64,000 bases of DNA from Saprospiraceae bacterium (GTDB lineage Bacteria; Bacteroidota; Bacteroidia; Chitinophagales; Saprospiraceae): positions 1 to 64,000 of the forward strand of contig JABSSL010000081.1 in NCBI GenBank assembly GCA_013214355.1, in the 5' to 3' direction. Position numbers and translations under genes: made by a program. Every line of letters begins with the position of its first letter. The first letter of the stretch is position 1. Of this stretch, positions 25,092 through 33,788 are shown piece by piece. The notes beneath the pieces are model-generated. The model worked only from the letters and a program-made list of their open reading frames with translations, ran no database searches and was not told where the DNA came from.

Positions 25092-25946
25092 TTAGTGGGG
25101 TAGCCAAGATTGAACTACCTTAATGACTCCCGAAGGCTGTCTTGCCCAATTGAAGTGATTCAGCTTAGGAATACCAGCTTCTTGTGAGCTGAGATGGTGG
25201 TGGTGTATGGGAGCAGAAGCATGATACTTTTGATAAAGATTCATTATAGCTGTCTTCGGGGCAAGCCTATCTCCCTGAATGGAGATGGCTAAAACGGGAG
25301 TCTTGAGCTCAGCTAGTGCTCCTTCATAGTCGAAATCAGAACCTCCTAGCAGATATTTTCCAGTCCTTGCTTGCCGACTCCAATCTCGCATCACCGTCGT
25401 GGCCTCCGTTCCCCCAAAACCTAATTTCTTTCCAGGAAAATATCCTAAGCCCCTACTGATTAAAGCAAATAACTGGGTCCCGAATAAAGTGGCATAAGCC
25501 ATTAAACCTGGCCATCCTCGATAGTAAACGGAGCAAGAAGCGATAAGAATTATTCCTTTAACTTGTTTTGGTAAATATCTACCCAAATATAGCCCTCCTA
25601 GCTGCCCACCTAAGCTATGCCCAAAAAGATAGATGGGATGCTCAGGGAATGCGCTAATAACCGTTTCTATAATCCCCTTGTAATCATATTCAATGATTTC
25701 TTTGTACCCGAAATCAGCTTTAGGTGGGCGTACGGAAGAGTGGCCAATTCCTCTATAATCAGTTGTGAAGGCTACGTGTCCCTTGGCAGCTAGGTGTTCT
25801 GCTAATTTTTTATAGTAAGAACCCGCAACTCCCATTGCTGACAGGCAGATAAAAACAGATCCTTGCTTATCAGGAGTCTCTCCAAATTGAGTAATCTTTG
25901 TACTTGCTCCATCTGGAAGCTCAATGGATAATAGCTTACTGTACAT
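25092..25946 (-). CDS. Alpha/beta hydrolase
   Basis: 284 residues, no signal peptide. Motifs: DYRGIGHS (about 63-70), nucleophile elbow GHSLGGQLGG with Ser111, an acid probably in SIQGDRLAP, and His in KLNHFNW near the C-terminus. The YRGWPGLMAYATLFG and TVMRDWSRQARTG segments form the lid. It belongs to a broad serine-hydrolase group (COG4757-like); the substrate is unknown. It starts 3 nt after the next minus-strand gene (2TM protein) ends, so the two are co-transcribed. Confidence 0.85.
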   Translation of the reverse strand: MYSKLLSIELPDGASTKITQFGETPDKQGSVFICLSAMGVAGSYYKKLAEHLAAKGHVAFTTDYRGIGHSSVRPPKADFGYKEIIEYDYKGIIETVISAFPEHPIYLFGHSLGGQLGGLYLGRYLPKQVKGIILIASCSVYYRGWPGLMAYATLFGTQLFALISRGLGYFPGKKLGFGGTEATTVMRDWSRQARTGKYLLGGSDFDYEGALAELKTPVLAISIQGDRLAPKTAIMNLYQKYHASAPIHHHHLSSQEAGIPKLNHFNWARQPSGVIKVVQSWLPH

Positions 25947-25949
25947 GCT

Positions 25950-26327
25950 TTACACTAAGTCATCCTCATTCCAGTTATCTCGTTTCACTTTACGCACTTC
26001 CTTCAAATCTAGTTTTTCCTCCGGCGGATTCCCTTCCTGTTTGCGCAAACGATGAAGCTCTTTTTCCATTTCTTGCTCTTCCCATTTTTGAGTGAGAATA
26101 TCCGTTCCCGGTAATCCAAAAACTGAAAAATAATGAATCAGTAGGCCCACGCCCCAAGGTAGGAGCGGAAAGAAGAACCACCATTCGTTGGGTTCCCACG
26201 GATCGCGCGTAAGTACATTCATAGCAAAGAAGAAAATACCTACAGAAATGAATACAGTCAGGTGTGTATAAAAACCTTTTTTTTCTTGAACCCTTTTCCG
26301 GGCCTGCTCATAAATGGGATCTTTCAT
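25950..26327 (-). CDS. 2TM domain protein
   Basis: 125 residues. The typical start, YEQARKRVQEKKGFYTHLTVF (quoted in part as ARKRVQEKKGFYTHL), is followed by two membrane helices (about 22-42 and 52-70) joined by a short loop with WEPNEWW. A conserved WGVGLLIHYFSVFG then leads into a charged helical tail (WEEQEMEKELHRLRKQ). The 2TM family is abundant in Bacteroidota, sometimes attached to LytTR regulators, with unknown function. It forms a two-gene unit with the hydrolase at 25092. Confidence 0.9.
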   Translation of the reverse strand: MKDPIYEQARKRVQEKKGFYTHLTVFISVGIFFFAMNVLTRDPWEPNEWWFFFPLLPWGVGLLIHYFSVFGLPGTDILTQKWEEQEMEKELHRLRKQEGNPPEEKLDLKEVRKVKRDNWNEDDLV

Positions 26328-26561
26328 GAGAGCAAAATTTAGGGGTTATCGTAATCGAAACCAATTTTTCAAATTTAGGTCTTTTTAAGAGTAAAACGAT
26401 AGCTTCCTCCAAAAATTTGACACCCGCCCAACTTTACTCCATGTACAATAAAAAACAGGGCATCAGAGATTTGGTTGTTGATTGTTCCATGAACTTTTTT
26501 GGATTTCTATACAATTGCGCGGAGTTCCTTAACTTATGCCATAAATCAGGATTAACATCTT

Positions 26562-27164
26562 ATGCTAGAAGCTTTTTTTGATCCAAAAAAAATCGAAGCA
26601 GGTTGTGATGAAGCCGGGAGAGGCTGTCTGGCCGGACCTGTATTTGCCGCCGCCGTAATTCTTCCAAAAGATTTTGAGCATCCGCTACTGAATGATTCCA
26701 AACAACTCTCAGAGCGGCAACGGTATGAGGCGAGACAGATAGTAGAAGACCATGCAACAGCTTGGGCTGTAGCTCAGGTGGATCCCCTGGAAATTGACAA
26801 AATCAATATTCTCAATGCCTCCTTTCTAGCCATGCACCGGGCCATTGAGCAACTATCCATACGCCCCGAACTACTTCTGATAGATGGCAATCGGTTTAAA
26901 CCCTACCAAGAAATTCCGTTTGAATGCATCATTAAGGGAGATGGAAAATATAGATCCATAGCGGCCGCCTCCATTCTAGCTAAAACCTATCGTGATGACT
27001 ACATGATCAAAATTGCGGAGGAATTCCCAATGTACGATTGGCCGAAAAATAAGGGATACCCCACTAAGCATCATCGAGCCGCTATACAAGAGCATGGCCC
27101 TTGCTTACATCATCGTCAGTCCTTCCGACTTCTTCCAGAAGCGATCCAAGGTAAACTTTTCTGA
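26562..27164 (+). CDS. rnhB: Ribonuclease HII
   Basis: 200 residues, normal length. It removes RNA from RNA-DNA hybrids and single ribonucleotides from DNA. The catalytic acids are present: D16 and E17 in [15 protein letters not shown]108 in LLIDGN, and D145 in AKTYRDDYM. Also typical are [12 protein letters not shown] and [13 protein letters not shown]. It is a single gene whose neighbours on either side run on the opposite strand. Two hairpins without U-tracts (27200-27229 and 27257-27297) follow it. Confidence 0.97.
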   Translation: MLEAFFDPKKIEAGCDEAGRGCLAGPVFAAAVILPKDFEHPLLNDSKQLSERQRYEARQIVEDHATAWAVAQVDPLEIDKINILNASFLAMHRAIEQLSIRPELLLIDGNRFKPYQEIPFECIIKGDGKYRSIAAASILAKTYRDDYMIKIAEEFPMYDWPKNKGYPTKHHRAAIQEHGPCLHHRQSFRLLPEAIQGKLF

Positions 27165-27199
27165 AGGCTAAGATCTGTAAAAAAAGGGAGGCCTGGGTC

Positions 27200-27297
27200 G
27201 GGAGCTGTGGGTGATATAGACCAGCTCCCTGGTGGGATAGATTGCGTCTCTAACAGTTTTTGTGGTCCCGTCTGGCTGCCCGACGGGACCACAAAAA
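27200..27297. repeat. Two hairpins between rnhB and the T9SS cargo gene
   Basis: The first pairs GGGAGCTG (27200-27207) with CAGCTCCC (27222-27229). The second has perfect 16-bp arms (27257-27272 and 27282-27297) that begin with TTTTT and end with AAAAA, around a 9-nt loop. Neither has a U-tract after the stem in either direction, so they are not standard terminators. The core CCCGTCTGGCTGCC recurs at 39246. Confidence 0.7.
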
Positions 27298-27318
27298 TTG
27301 TCGGAGAACGGAGAAAAA

Positions 27319-27993
27319 CTATTGTTTCTGGATCAGTTGAGCACCTAAGGTTTGACGACTGTCGTCTACTAAACGAAGCAGATATGTCCCTTTAGGTAAA
27401 TGCTGAATATCCAACCACTCTCCACTGTCTAATTGAGTCTGATGGACATTCTGTCCTGTCATGGAAAAGACCTGTACTTGCTGTAAGCCCGGAGCACTAG
27501 CAATTCGAATACGACCTTCTGTTGGATTAGGAAAAACATCAACTTTCACCCCTTCAACTTCCTGTGTGCTATTGGGTGAAGCGTTAAAATAATACGTTCC
27601 TTTTACAGAAATGCTGTCGTCGTTCTTATCAGTTACGGTTACTTCAACAATGGCCATTCCTTCGTTATTCTCTGGATAGATATAGACATTCATCGTGTTT
27701 TCCTCTCCTGCTGCCAGGTTAAATTCGGCCGTCTCAGTAGTCGTCAAATAACAAGTATTTTTGTCACATACCGCCGTTGTCCAACTTTCAGATAGCGTAA
27801 TAATATTACGCGTCCAAACCAGGTCCTTGGGAACATCGAAGCCGTTTTTGATCGTTCCTGAAGCAATCACCTCACTCTTGGTGATATCAACATTTTCGAT
27901 AATCGCTGGATTTGGAGTAATGGTTAGTTGAGCCAGGAGAGTGTAAGGCAATACCAATAGGGATGCAATAGCAAATAGTAGATTTTTTTTCAT
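27319..27993 (-). CDS. Secreted protein with type IX sorting domain
   Basis: 224 residues. Signal peptide (1-21, TLLAQ). A beta-sandwich-like middle contains a short Cys pair (CDKNTC). The C-terminal domain (about 148-224) is typical of T9SS type A: VFPNPTEGRIRI, VQVFSMTGQNV, WLDIQHLPKGTYLLRLVDD. The CTD directs export across the outer membrane and attachment to the surface. The middle (about 125 residues) is not recognised and may be an adhesive or ligand-binding module. It is divergent from the PhoD-like T9SS cargo gene. Confidence 0.88.
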   Translation of the reverse strand: MKKNLLFAIASLLVLPYTLLAQLTITPNPAIIENVDITKSEVIASGTIKNGFDVPKDLVWTRNIITLSESWTTAVCDKNTCYLTTTETAEFNLAAGEENTMNVYIYPENNEGMAIVEVTVTDKNDDSISVKGTYYFNASPNSTQEVEGVKVDVFPNPTEGRIRIASAPGLQQVQVFSMTGQNVHQTQLDSGEWLDIQHLPKGTYLLRLVDDSRQTLGAQLIQKQ

Positions 27994-28181
27994 AGTCCTA
28001 TCAACTTAATTTTTTTCAGAAGTTGTTCAAAGAAATAATTTTTGAGGAAAGAAGCTGTCGTATAATAAGCAATTTAGCTACAAATGTAGTTGATTTACAG
28101 CTTTCATACTTTAATACTTATTTAATACTAGATTCACCTGTAAAGTGTTACTTTGAAGTCCTCATTAATACCCGTCCTGTC

Positions 28182-30233
28182 ATGAAAAAGCCTCTAAGTG
28201 TTTTCCTACTTGTATTAGGTGCGCTCTTTCTCCATAGTCAAGATCACTTAATCCATCATAATCGAAGTCTAGATTTCAGAAATCCTCCCTCATTTAATCC
28301 AGACTGGGCTCCATTCTTCCATGGCGTAGCTTCTGGTGATCCCCTAGCGGACCGGGTAATCATATGGACCCGCCTTACACCTGAGGACATGGAAGCAGGC
28401 CCCTACGAAATCAGTTGGCGGGTCGCGACGGATCCACAACTAGAAAACATCGTACAAACTGGCACTACTCAGACCGAAGCTAGTAGAGATTATACAGTAA
28501 AAGTAGATGTGTCAGGATTGAATCCTGGAACCGTTTACTACTACGGATTTACTTTTGCAGGAAAACACTCCCTGACCGGCAGAACACAAACTAGCCCGGG
28601 TACTGAAAGTGCAGGACATTTGCGCTTTGGAGTAGTTTCATGCAGTAATTATCAAGCCGGCTACTTCAATGCCTATCGACACCTAGCACAAAGAAATGAT
28701 TTAGATGCTATCATCCATTTGGGTGATTATATATATGAGTACGCTGATGGGTTTTACGGGAATGAAGGTATTATAGCAGAACGCCCCTTAGATCCAAGTC
28801 AAGAAATCATTACGTTGGAAGAGTATCGAACTCGCTACTCTACTTATCGACTAGACACCAATCTAATCCGAGCACACCAACAAGCCGCTTTTATCACCGT
28901 TTGGGATGACCATGAGACGGCTAATGACTCTTATAGAGACGGGGCTCAAAATCATACAGAAGGGGCCGAAGGAAGCTGGGAAGACCGAAAGGCCGCAGGT
29001 AAACAAGCCTATTTTGAGTGGATGCCGATACGGGAGCAGGAAGATCAAATCGTATACCGAAGCATACAATATGGAGACCTAATGGATTTGATTTTGTTAG
29101 ATACCCGTCTAGAAGGAAGACAAAAGCAATTGGATGATGTTACCTCCGAAGAGATCAACGACGAAAACCGAACAATTTTGGGAGCAACGCAAAAGCAATG
29201 GCTCCTAGATCAACTATCCAATTCTACGGCCAAGTGGAAAGTCATTGGCCAGCAGGTAGTATTTTCGGAGTTCAACGTAGGTTGGACAAGTTTAGCCAAT
29301 AGCACTGCAGGAGGTTATAATGCCGTGGAAAGCTTCTTCCTGGATATTTGGGATGGCTATCCTACAGAACGTACTCAAATTCTTGATTATATACGGGACA
29401 ATAACATTGACAATGTGGTCATTCTAACGGGAGATTTTCATTCCTCTTTTGCTTTTGATGTGGCCGATCATCCCATCGATATCGACTTGCAGGAAGATCC
29501 CGTTTTTGGCATGATCCCTTTTCATAATCCCAATGAAAATTATAACCAAGAAACTGGAGCAGGAGCCGTAGCAGTGGAGTTTGCCACGCCCAGTGTAACC
29601 TCTGCCAATTTTGATGAAAATGCAGGCATCACTCTAGCGACCATCCTACAAGCTCAAATGAATAATATCGTCCAACCCAATGCCGACCTCAATATTGGAA
29701 ATCCAAATCCACATATGAAATATGTAGACTTGATCAAGCACGGCTACTTTTTGCTAGATATCAACGATGAAAGGGCCCAAGCAGATTGGTTTCATACCGA
29801 TATCCTTAGTCCCGATGCTAGCGAAAGCTTCTCTCAAGCCTGGCGTACCAATGATCAAGACAATCACCTAACCCAAAATACTGAACCAAGCCTTTCCAAA
29901 CAAGAACAAAGCTCTCCAGCCCCTCCTAACCCACCGGGCATCGTTAATTCCGTAGAAGAAAACATTCCTCTACAAAAGTTCGCCTTACTAGGTCTTTATC
30001 CCAACCCCAGTACCGCATTTAGCTATCTGCATTATTCGTTATCTGAAAAAGTAAAGATTAAAGTTGAATTGCTAAGTTCTAACGGGCAGCGACTTAGAAC
30101 CCTACAAGACATACAAGTAAACAAAGGTATCTATTCTCTGAGAGTAGATACTGAGGATCTCACGAAAGGGCTCTATATCTTGCAAATGCAGGTAGATAAT
30201 CAAATTCAAAGTGTAAAAATTCTAAAGCAGTAA
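28182..30233 (+). CDS. PhoD-like alkaline phosphatase with T9SS sorting domain
   Basis: 683 residues from ATG 28182, which starts a signal peptide (MKKPLSVFLLVLGALFL). Upstream in-frame codons to 28023 look non-coding and are left out. An N-terminal Ig-like PhoD_N domain has HGVASGDPLADRVIIWTRLTP. The metallophosphatase domain shows SCSNYQAGY, HLGDYIYEY, WDDHETANDSYRDG and GDFHSSF, the Fe/Ca-binding set of PhoD. A T9SS CTD ends the protein (LYPNPSTAFSYLHY to KGLYILQMQV). It probably releases phosphate from phosphodiesters or monoesters at the cell surface. A variable linker rich in P, S and Q (about 565-590) joins the domains. Confidence 0.93.
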   Translation: MKKPLSVFLLVLGALFLHSQDHLIHHNRSLDFRNPPSFNPDWAPFFHGVASGDPLADRVIIWTRLTPEDMEAGPYEISWRVATDPQLENIVQTGTTQTEASRDYTVKVDVSGLNPGTVYYYGFTFAGKHSLTGRTQTSPGTESAGHLRFGVVSCSNYQAGYFNAYRHLAQRNDLDAIIHLGDYIYEYADGFYGNEGIIAERPLDPSQEIITLEEYRTRYSTYRLDTNLIRAHQQAAFITVWDDHETANDSYRDGAQNHTEGAEGSWEDRKAAGKQAYFEWMPIREQEDQIVYRSIQYGDLMDLILLDTRLEGRQKQLDDVTSEEINDENRTILGATQKQWLLDQLSNSTAKWKVIGQQVVFSEFNVGWTSLANSTAGGYNAVESFFLDIWDGYPTERTQILDYIRDNNIDNVVILTGDFHSSFAFDVADHPIDIDLQEDPVFGMIPFHNPNENYNQETGAGAVAVEFATPSVTSANFDENAGITLATILQAQMNNIVQPNADLNIGNPNPHMKYVDLIKHGYFLLDINDERAQADWFHTDILSPDASESFSQAWRTNDQDNHLTQNTEPSLSKQEQSSPAPPNPPGIVNSVEENIPLQKFALLGLYPNPSTAFSYLHYSLSEKVKIKVELLSSNGQRLRTLQDIQVNKGIYSLRVDTEDLTKGLYILQMQVDNQIQSVKILKQ

Positions 30234-30244
30234 AAGGAAGGGTC

Positions 30245-30673
30245 TTATTTGATGCGGCGGAATAGCTGATTACCCCCCGTATCATTGTAACCTCCCACAA
30301 TCTCCAAACTGTCCGCAGAACACCGGAGTACACCAGTCTCTATACTTGGTGTAAGTGGGTTGCTTAGCTTTGGAACAAAAAGAAGAAAATCGGACTGCTG
30401 TTTTACTTCGTAGGTATAATCCTGAACTAGTTTCCGATCATGAAAAACCTTCATTGTTCCATTTGGTAAGAGTTCTATTTCCATCTCCATGCCAATGTCC
30501 TCAGGCCGTGTCACGCTTTCCCCTCCTCTCCTCACAAAACGAGTTTCCTCCCATTGCCAACGGCCATGCCACACCTCATTTTCTTGGCTCACACCACCTT
30601 TGGTAGGCGAACATTGGATGAAACAGGTACTCAAAAACATAGAAATTAGAACTGATATCTTACTTTTTAGCAT
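30245..30673 (-). CDS. Small lipoprotein, lipocalin-like
   Basis: 142 residues with a type II signal peptide (lipobox FIQC, about residues 18-21). The mature part starts at WHGRWQWEETRFVRRGG and then alternates strands (MEIELLPNGTMKVF, DYTYEV, FLLFVP), ending CSADSLEIVGGYNDTGGNQLFRR. This order (G-x-W at the start, D-G-x-x-x-x-Y-x-R at the end) resembles small lipocalin-like lipoproteins common in Bacteroidota. Function unknown. It converges with the PhoD gene (11-nt gap) and has a strong terminator of the receptor gene just upstream. Confidence 0.8.
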   Translation of the reverse strand: MLKSKISVLISMFLSTCFIQCSPTKGGVSQENEVWHGRWQWEETRFVRRGGESVTRPEDIGMEMEIELLPNGTMKVFHDRKLVQDYTYEVKQQSDFLLFVPKLSNPLTPSIETGVLRCSADSLEIVGGYNDTGGNQLFRRIK

Positions 30674-30735
30674 AATGAGTCAATTTGGTCTCGCAGTATC
30701 TCTAACAAGGTAGAGATAAAATCGGATCTACAAAT

Positions 30736-30766
30736 CAAAAAAGGAGGCTTGGAATCCAAACCTCCT
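30736..30766 (-). terminator. Rho-independent terminator of the receptor-like gene
   Basis: AGGAGG (30742-30747) pairs with CCTCCT (30761-30766), with an inner TTGG/CCAA helix and one mismatch. On the minus strand TTTTTT (30742-30737) follows. It lies about 70 nt after the stop at 30834. Confidence 0.75.
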
Positions 30767-30833
30767 GTATACAACTAATTACTCATTATTAAATCCTTCC
30801 TATCGGATGATTACTTTTTTCTTATTCCCCTCA

Positions 30834-33626
30834 CTATCTGTGTTCCTGAATAAAAACTCCGCCTTGGTTTCCGAATGCACTCAAGTTATACGTTACACTA
30901 AGCATAAAGTATCTTCCGATAGATTCGATGCGTTCGTCCAGCAAAAAGTTTTGTTCTGCCATCCGATTAATCCCAATATTTTGATTTAATGCATCAAAAA
31001 CCGTTAGTTTCAGTTCCAACTGCTTCGATTTCATAAAGAATTTCCGCAGTGAAATATTCCATAGGGCAATATCCTGATTGAATGCCTCGCCTCTATCTCG
31101 ATATAGGTCATAATCTAAAGTACTGCTGAAGTTAAAACCGGCAGGAAGTGGAATCGTTAGATCAGCAAAGTAGGATTGATTTACAAACGACTGGTTAAAG
31201 GTCTTGTTGATATTGTACTTCGTTTCATTAAACCCAATCTTCGTTCCCACTGCCAAATCAAATTTCTCCTTGAATCGATTCTCCAGCCTCAAACCCGGCC
31301 GAACTCTATATCGCTGCGTACGGTTCAAGACATCTCCCACCAAATTATACCCTTGTACAAAGGTTAGATCTGTACTCAAATTCATGCGCAACTGCAACGC
31401 TCGTATCGGTGAACTATAAGAGAAGTTGCCACGATATCGCTGATTTTCACGCAAGTTGATTGGTTTGATGGTGCGTACTAAACGATCATCAAAACTTACC
31501 GAATTCGTGATTACCTCATCCGTGTAGGTAAAATTGAGGAAGGCGAAAAAGCTAGACAGCGTGATCTGATCATAGGTGTTATAGCTAAGGCGTAGATTAT
31601 GGGAGTACTCTGGTCTCAGGTTTGGATTTCCTTCGTAGATATTTAATGGATCCGAATTGTTGATCACAGGTTGCAATTGACGAATATCGGGTTCTCTTAC
31701 AAAAGCATCATAGTCAAAGCTTAGGCGGTTAGCCATAGACATCATATAGGACCATCTTAGATTAGGCACTACATTAAGGTAGGATTGCCGAATTTCCACC
31801 TCCTGGGGAGCGGATAAATCTCCCCGTAGAATAGACTCCTGCAAACTCACTCCCGTGGAGAAATTGAACTTCTTACGGTTCAAGCGGAAATTTAATCCGC
31901 CTCTATGAAAGATATATGCATTGTCATACTTGAAACTCAACTGATCATTGAACAATCGACTCTCCATAGCTGGACCAAATAGGTCAAAGACTTCCCGAGC
32001 AATATCTTCATTGTAATTGGAGAAAGAATAATTGGCCTCCAAGAATTCCTTCTTGCCTATGGGTTCTGTGTAGGAGGTACTAATCCCGTAGCTAAATCGC
32101 TGATTATCCTGATCATTTTCCTGGTTCAAGGTATCTGATACCGAAGAGATAGGATTGGACAAACCAAAACGATTGAGCGAACTAACTTCCCCTACGCTCG
32201 TACGATCTGTCACTCCATACGTCAAACCCAATGAAATAACTCTTCCTGGTTTACCTAGTTTGCGGCGGTAATCCAAGTTGCCATTCAGTAGCGTATTTTC
32301 TCCATTTGAAAAATAGGTGCTATTCGCTGTGTTTTCTAGAATCCCATCTCCTAAGCTAGTCTCTGAGTCTTTACTTTGACGGTAATCCGTTTGATTAAAG
32401 GAAAGATTCGTTCGAAATCTGACCTCTTGGATAGAGTCTGGCCGATATTTTAGATTTACACTTAATCGATGATTGGTTCTTTCTGTTTCTTGCAGACTAT
32501 GCTCTTCACTGATCAGGGTTCGATCGGCTAGATAATTCTCACTACGTCTGGTCTTCCGAATATCTTGATTGAGCTGACTAAAGAAGTAACTTCCACCGAC
32601 TTCAAGTTTTTTACCAAACTCATTGTTGAAGTTTAATCCTCCAGCATAAGTAGTAAATAAACCGTTGTTATTGCCTTGGTCAATTGGAATGGCCATATCG
32701 TCGCTATTGAGCTCAATTCTAATGCCCCCACCGCCTCCAGACATCATCCGCTGCAAACCTCCACTAAAGTTGAAGTAATCGTTCATGGAGAAGCCTTGCT
32801 CATTGATATTATTGATCGTTCCAATCAAGGAAAGTTGTCGATTAGGTGTAAAGCGATTAATATTAGTCTTGCCATAGAATCGCTCATCCGTCCCTCCGCC
32901 ACCAGTTATTCTACCGAATGCTCCATTCTTTTTATCTTCTTTCAGCTCTAGGTTGATGGTTTTTTGTCGTTGACCATCATCAACCCCCGAAAACTCCGCT
33001 CGATCTGATTTTCTATTAAAGACTTGCACCTTATCAATCGCATCTGCAGGCAAATTCTTGGTGGCAACCTTTGGGTCAGTACCAAAAAACTCTTTTCCAT
33101 CAACGAGGACTTGTTGAACCTGCTCCCCTTGGGCTCGAATCGTACCATCCCTTTCTACCTCTACCCCCGGAAGTCTTTTGAGTAGGTCTTCTACTACTGC
33201 ATTAGGCTGGGTTTGAAATGCGTCTGCATTGTACTCAATGGTATCTCCATTGATCACGACAGGTACTCGGTCTCCCTTGACCAACACTTCATCGAGTATT
33301 TCACTTTCTTCTTCTAAGACGAGGTTACCTAAGTTCTCTTCTTTGTTAACCTTAAGTGTCTGTGTAAAGGTTTCGTAGCCGATATAACTTATAGTGAGGA
33401 TATAGTTGTCCTTTTTCAGTCTTCCAATCAAAAAACTTCCATCTGCCTGTGTGGTAGAAAAACCAGCCAGAACCGAGTCCTTGGCATGCATCATGGTCAC
33501 TGTAGCTCCCACCAATGGGGTAGCAGTGGAATCCACTACTGTTCCGCTTATCTTCAATTTTCCGCTTTGTGCAATGATACTCCCTAGGAAGAAGAGAAAG
33601 GATAGGGTCAGAAAAACTTTCTTCAT
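30834..33626 (-). CDS. TonB-receptor-like outer membrane protein (CarboxypepD_reg, plug, OMP_b-brl)
   Basis: 930 residues. Signal peptide (1-19); CarboxypepD_reg domain (about 22-105, KISGTVVDSTATPLVGA and IGRLKKDNYILTISYIGYE, quoted in parts); plug domain (about 120-215, TQPNAVVEDLLKRLPGVEVE and VQQVLVDGKEFF). A 22-strand-like beta-barrel of the outer-membrane beta-barrel family follows (RLSFDYDAFVREPDIRQLQPV, quoted in part, and NLRPEYSHNLRLSYN). A glycine/asparagine-rich part at about 240-310 includes MMSGGGGG. This family typically accompanies GLPGLI proteins. It shares with the GLPGLI gene the promoter layout at 33652-33720, so co-regulation is probable. The ligand is unknown. Confidence 0.9.
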   Translation of the reverse strand: MKKVFLTLSFLFFLGSIIAQSGKLKISGTVVDSTATPLVGATVTMMHAKDSVLAGFSTTQADGSFLIGRLKKDNYILTISYIGYETFTQTLKVNKEENLGNLVLEEESEILDEVLVKGDRVPVVINGDTIEYNADAFQTQPNAVVEDLLKRLPGVEVERDGTIRAQGEQVQQVLVDGKEFFGTDPKVATKNLPADAIDKVQVFNRKSDRAEFSGVDDGQRQKTINLELKEDKKNGAFGRITGGGGTDERFYGKTNINRFTPNRQLSLIGTINNINEQGFSMNDYFNFSGGLQRMMSGGGGGIRIELNSDDMAIPIDQGNNNGLFTTYAGGLNFNNEFGKKLEVGGSYFFSQLNQDIRKTRRSENYLADRTLISEEHSLQETERTNHRLSVNLKYRPDSIQEVRFRTNLSFNQTDYRQSKDSETSLGDGILENTANSTYFSNGENTLLNGNLDYRRKLGKPGRVISLGLTYGVTDRTSVGEVSSLNRFGLSNPISSVSDTLNQENDQDNQRFSYGISTSYTEPIGKKEFLEANYSFSNYNEDIAREVFDLFGPAMESRLFNDQLSFKYDNAYIFHRGGLNFRLNRKKFNFSTGVSLQESILRGDLSAPQEVEIRQSYLNVVPNLRWSYMMSMANRLSFDYDAFVREPDIRQLQPVINNSDPLNIYEGNPNLRPEYSHNLRLSYNTYDQITLSSFFAFLNFTYTDEVITNSVSFDDRLVRTIKPINLRENQRYRGNFSYSSPIRALQLRMNLSTDLTFVQGYNLVGDVLNRTQRYRVRPGLRLENRFKEKFDLAVGTKIGFNETKYNINKTFNQSFVNQSYFADLTIPLPAGFNFSSTLDYDLYRDRGEAFNQDIALWNISLRKFFMKSKQLELKLTVFDALNQNIGINRMAEQNFLLDERIESIGRYFMLSVTYNLSAFGNQGGVFIQEHR

Positions 33627-33651
33627 GGTGCTTTCTATATTTTGCTCGCTA

Positions 33652-33720
33652 CAAATGTAGGTCCCGCAAAAAAGGAAAGCAGTTAATTACTCTTGATATT
33701 AGGTTAATTTAGGTTAAAAG
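33652..33720 (-). promoter_or_regulatory. Receptor-gene promoter with three GTTAA direct repeats
   Basis: On the minus strand a perfect -7 element TACATTTG (33659-33652) lies 25 nt before the start codon. GTTAA repeats (plus-strand writing) begin at 33682, 33703 and 33713, spaced 21 and 10 bp, the first one 23 bp from the -7 box. Repeat number, spacing, orientation relative to the gene and distance to the -7 box are identical to the GLPGLI promoter (22207-22275). Over 39 aligned bases, 30 agree. Confidence 0.7.
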
Positions 33721-33734
33721 CGTAAAACGAAGAT

Positions 33735-33781
33735 AAACAACCGAAGTTATCTATGCACAACTGATAAAACTTCGGTTGTTT
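33735..33781 (-). terminator. Probable terminator of the esterase lipoprotein gene
   Basis: AAACAACCGAAGTT (33735-33748) and AACTTCGGTTGTTT (33768-33781) pair perfectly over 14 bp, 8 nt after the stop at 33789. The tail on the minus strand is ATCTTCGTTTTACG, so the U-tract is modest. Confidence 0.65.
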
Positions 33782-33788
33782 AGTCCGA

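Noticed and set aside
28023-28181. 53-codon upstream extension of the PhoD-like gene
   Set aside because: The internal ATG at 28182 starts a clear signal peptide. The extension would bury it and reads like intergenic DNA.
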